From contig NZ_JAAHBP010000001.1 in assembly GCF_023184515.1 (NCBI RefSeq), forward strand, positions 1,116,001 through 1,180,000: 64,000 nucleotides of DNA, given 5' to 3'. This DNA is from Streptomyces sp. D2-8. Its GTDB lineage: Bacteria > Actinomycetota > Actinomycetes > Streptomycetales > Streptomycetaceae. The notes beneath the pieces are model-generated. The model was not told the DNA's origin. It saw only the letters and a program-made list of their open reading frames with translations, and made no database searches. Shown here in pieces: positions 61,762 through 64,000 of the stretch. Every line of letters starts with the position of its first letter. Position 1 is the first letter of the stretch. The position numbers were made by a program, and so were the translations under genes.

Positions 61762-63252
61762 CTACACCGCCATGGGCCGGTCGTACGGTCCGATCGGTGC
61801 CGGCAGCCTCGAACTGCCCGTCAGATGGCGGTCGACGGCTGCCGCCACCGCCCGCCCCTCGGCGATCGCCCAGACGATGAGCGACTGCCCCCGGGCCGCG
61901 TCTCCCGCGGCGAACACCCCGGGCACGTTCGTGGCGAAACCGGAGTCCCGCGTGATCGTCCCGCGGGGCTCCATCTCCAGCGCCAGCTGGTCGACGAGCC
62001 CGTCCTCCCGGTCGGGCCCGGAGAAGCCGAGGGCGAGCAGCACGAGGTCGGCGGGGAGCGTCCGCCCGGTGCCCTCCACCGGGCGGCGCCGCGCGTCCAC
62101 CTCGACGAGGTGCAGCGACCGCACATGTCCCTGCGCGTCGCCGTCGAAGCGCAGCGTGGACGCCGCGAACAGCCGCGCATCCGCGTCCGCCACCGGGGCG
62201 GTCCGCAGGTCACGGGCCTCTTCATGGGCGGCGGACAGCCGGTAGACCCGCATCGGGTACGTCGGCCAGGGCTCGGTGTCCTCGTCGCGCTCCGCGCCCG
62301 GCAGCGCGTAGATGTCCAGCTGGGTCACGGACGCGGCACCCTCCCGGACGGCCGTGCCCAGGCAGTCCGCCCCGGTGTCGCCGCCGCCGACGATGACGAC
62401 GTGCTTCCCGGCGGCCGACAGCGGGGACGTCTCCAGATCGCCCTCGCGCACCCGGTTGGCCAATGGAAGGTATTCCATCGCCTGGTGAATGCCCGTCAGC
62501 TCCCGTCCCCGCACCTGAAGGTCACGCCAGGCGGTCGCCCCGGTGGCGAGCACCACGGCGTCGTAGCGAGTCCGCAGCTCGTCGGCCCCGATGTCCCGCC
62601 CGACCGCCGTAGACGTCCGGAACTTCGTCCCCTCGGCCCGCATCTGCTCCAGCCGCCGCTCCAGATGGTGCTTCTCCATCTTGAACGCGGGGATGCCGTA
62701 GCGCATGAGCCCGCCGAGCCGGTCGTCCCTCTCGTACACGGCGACCGTGTGCCCGGCCCGCGTCAGCTGCTGGGCCGCGGCCAGCCCGGTCGGGCCCGAA
62801 CCGATCACCGCAACCGTCCTGCCCGACAGCCGCTCCGGCGGCCTCGGCGGCGCGAAGCCCTCCTCCCAGGCCCGGTCGGCGATCGCGCACTCGACGTTCT
62901 TGATGGTGACGGCCGGCTGGTTGATCGCCAGCACACACCCCGTCTCGCACGGCGCCGGGCACAACCGGCCGGTGAACTCCGGGAAGTTGTTCGTCGCGTG
63001 CAGCCGGTCGGCGGCCGCCCGCCAGTCCTCCCTGGACACCAGGTCGTTCCACTCGGGGATCAGGTTGCCCAGCGGGCAGGCGTCGTGGCAGAAGGGAATG
63101 CCGCAGTCCATGCACCGGTCGGCCTGCTTGCTGATGATCGGCAGCAGCGCCCCGGGGACGTAGACCTCGTCCCAGTCCCGCGACCGTTCCTCGACCGGCC
63201 TGCGCGGCCAGTCCTGGCGGGGCGTGGTCATGAAACCCTTGGGATCGGCCAT
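61762..63252 (-). CDS. gltD: Glutamate synthase small subunit / GltD-type NADPH oxidoreductase
   Basis: 496 aa, ATG 63252. Transfers electrons from NADPH to the GltB subunit of glutamate synthase. Cysteine clusters for 4Fe-4S at the N-terminus (RCMDCGIPFCHDACPLGNLI, RLCPAPCETGCVL), FAD motif VIGSGPTGLAAAQQL (about residue 150), NADPH motif VVIVGGGDTGADC (about 290) and C-terminal GVFAAGDAARGQSLIVWAIA. No gltB gene is next to it, unlike the usual gltBD operon, so it may pair with a distant GltB or another dehydrogenase. Confidence 0.92.
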   Translation of the reverse strand: MADPKGFMTTPRQDWPRRPVEERSRDWDEVYVPGALLPIISKQADRCMDCGIPFCHDACPLGNLIPEWNDLVSREDWRAAADRLHATNNFPEFTGRLCPAPCETGCVLAINQPAVTIKNVECAIADRAWEEGFAPPRPPERLSGRTVAVIGSGPTGLAAAQQLTRAGHTVAVYERDDRLGGLMRYGIPAFKMEKHHLERRLEQMRAEGTKFRTSTAVGRDIGADELRTRYDAVVLATGATAWRDLQVRGRELTGIHQAMEYLPLANRVREGDLETSPLSAAGKHVVIVGGGDTGADCLGTAVREGAASVTQLDIYALPGAERDEDTEPWPTYPMRVYRLSAAHEEARDLRTAPVADADARLFAASTLRFDGDAQGHVRSLHLVEVDARRRPVEGTGRTLPADLVLLALGFSGPDREDGLVDQLALEMEPRGTITRDSGFATNVPGVFAAGDAARGQSLIVWAIAEGRAVAAAVDRHLTGSSRLPAPIGPYDRPMAV

Positions 63253-63384
63253 GGCCGTCTTCCTTGCGTGCGCGTGGGGCAGGCCGTGCGCCGTCCGGCG
63301 GCACTCTGCTCACTCGCCGTGCGACACCCTTTTCGCCACGATACGTCCGCCTCCCGGCCGGTGCCTGTCGCGTGTGGCGCGGAC

Positions 63385-63864
63385 TCAGGTGAGCGCCAGC
63401 ACGTACGCCAGCGCCGCCCCGGCCGAGGCGGCCGTGCGGACGTGATTCCACAGCGTCCACTCGCGTACGTACGCCGGCCAGTACGCCGCCGCCTCCGGCG
63501 AGCCCGGCTCCAGCCGGGCCAGCGCGTCGTTGCGCGGCACGTTCGCGACCATGGTCAGCCCGAACGACCCGAACAGGTACAGCGCGCTGCCCACCAGCAG
63601 CTCCACCGTCCCCTCGTCCGGCCACAGCACGAACGTCACCACGGCGATCACCGCGCACAGCACGGCCGACCCGAGGAACACGATCATGAAGGGGAGAGTC
63701 ACCGCGGCCACGTTGATCGCGTTCATCGCGGCGACCCCCTGCGCGGGCGGCAGCATGCCGAGGCCCCGCATCACAAAGGTCGAGAAGCCGCAGAACACCC
63801 CGGCCACCAGACCGGTCCCGAGTACACCCAGCACCGTCAGCACGAAGTACGGTCCGTCGATCAT
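63385..63864 (-). CDS. DUF1772 (anthrone oxygenase-like) membrane protein
   Basis: 159 aa, ATG 63864 with GGGAGAGG before it. Four membrane helices: VLTVLGVLGTGLVAGVFCGF, LPFMIVFLGSAVLCAVIAVV, LLVGSALYLFGSFGLTMVAN, and AASAGAALAYVLALT, with NVPRNDALARL and WTLWNHVRT between the last two. DUF1772 proteins are related to anthrone oxygenases, but function here is unknown. Confidence 0.85.
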   Translation of the reverse strand: MIDGPYFVLTVLGVLGTGLVAGVFCGFSTFVMRGLGMLPPAQGVAAMNAINVAAVTLPFMIVFLGSAVLCAVIAVVTFVLWPDEGTVELLVGSALYLFGSFGLTMVANVPRNDALARLEPGSPEAAAYWPAYVREWTLWNHVRTAASAGAALAYVLALT

Positions 63865-63890
63865 GTCCCTCTCCCGCCCGTCGAGCCGGG

Positions 63891-63919
63891 ATCCTGCCCG
63901 GCACCCTTCCTCACCACAA
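63891..63919 (-). promoter_or_regulatory. Possible promoter of the DUF1772 gene
   Basis: On the minus strand TTGTGG (63919-63914), 17 bases, CAGGAT (63896-63891). Start point would fall near 63884, giving a ~20-base leader that contains the ribosome site. Confidence 0.4.
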
Positions 63920-64000
63920 GTGAATTCCCGTACGGGCACAGTGACCATGGCCGAGGGGCGCGGGGCCATAAGCGCACGTCCACGGTCCACCGAACGGCCG

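Overview
This window looks like a chromosomal core segment of a Streptomyces. The DNA is very GC-rich with G/C at most third codon positions. GTG and TTG starts are common, and family content is typical of the genus: a SPW_0924-type mini-protein, DUF6343, DUF397 with an XRE/DUF5753 regulator, an S-adenosyl methyltransferase of the DUF574 type, a MocR regulator and an ANTAR response regulator. The only RNA gene is one tRNA. I see no CRISPR array, no intact insertion sequence and no prophage. Species cannot be fixed from the sequence alone.

Layout. 0-6.4 kb: aminopeptidase N, a decayed NmrA-type oxidoreductase, then an overlapping PLP decarboxylase / diamine-lysine N-hydroxylase pair resembling the first two steps of hydroxamate siderophore synthesis but with no synthetase beside it. 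6.4-12.4 kb: secreted 5'-nucleotidase, a SIMPL-domain protein, pyruvate kinase, a HTH-LAGLIDADG protein, an odd tRNA(CAA) and the PdtaR-like ANTAR regulator. 12.4-18.1 kb: complete branched-chain amino-acid ABC importer livKHMGF on the minus strand. 18.2-23 kb: a gene remnant, a secreted trypsin-like protease, a thioesterase and an FdhF/YdeP molybdopterin oxidoreductase. 23-34.7 kb: polA, minisatellite DNA, membrane and cell-wall genes, helicase HrpB and a methyltransferase. 34.7-39.6 kb: rpsA with a strong promoter and terminator, PAC2 protein, coaE, TPR protein and small hypotheticals.

39.6-54.5 kb is mostly accessory metabolism and regulation: methyltransferase, DoxX, S4 protein, ArsR+MFS pair, family 5 uracil-DNA glycosylase, a GntR-controlled NCS1 transporter/racemase operon facing a hexapeptide protein and a RidA protein, nucleotidyltransferase, FUSC membrane protein, EEP nuclease/phosphatase and an amidohydrolase deaminase. 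54.5-64 kb: a DUF899 gene broken twice, an internally deleted ABC exporter, a regulatory cluster (anti-sigma-like ATPase, XRE/DUF5753, DUF397, DUF574 methyltransferase), MocR facing an AhpD-like protein, an orphan gltD and a DUF1772 membrane protein.

The most notable signals are two palindromic interspersed-repeat insertions inside coding genes (pepN and DUF899), an identical two-part upstream element in front of DoxX and DUF899 (GCGATGAGTTCCG, 8 bases, GCCGGTC), several gene remnants, three unrelated minisatellites, a repeated 12-base palindrome (CACGCGCGCGTG, six exact copies), and the HTH-LAGLIDADG protein lying next to a structurally irregular tRNA.
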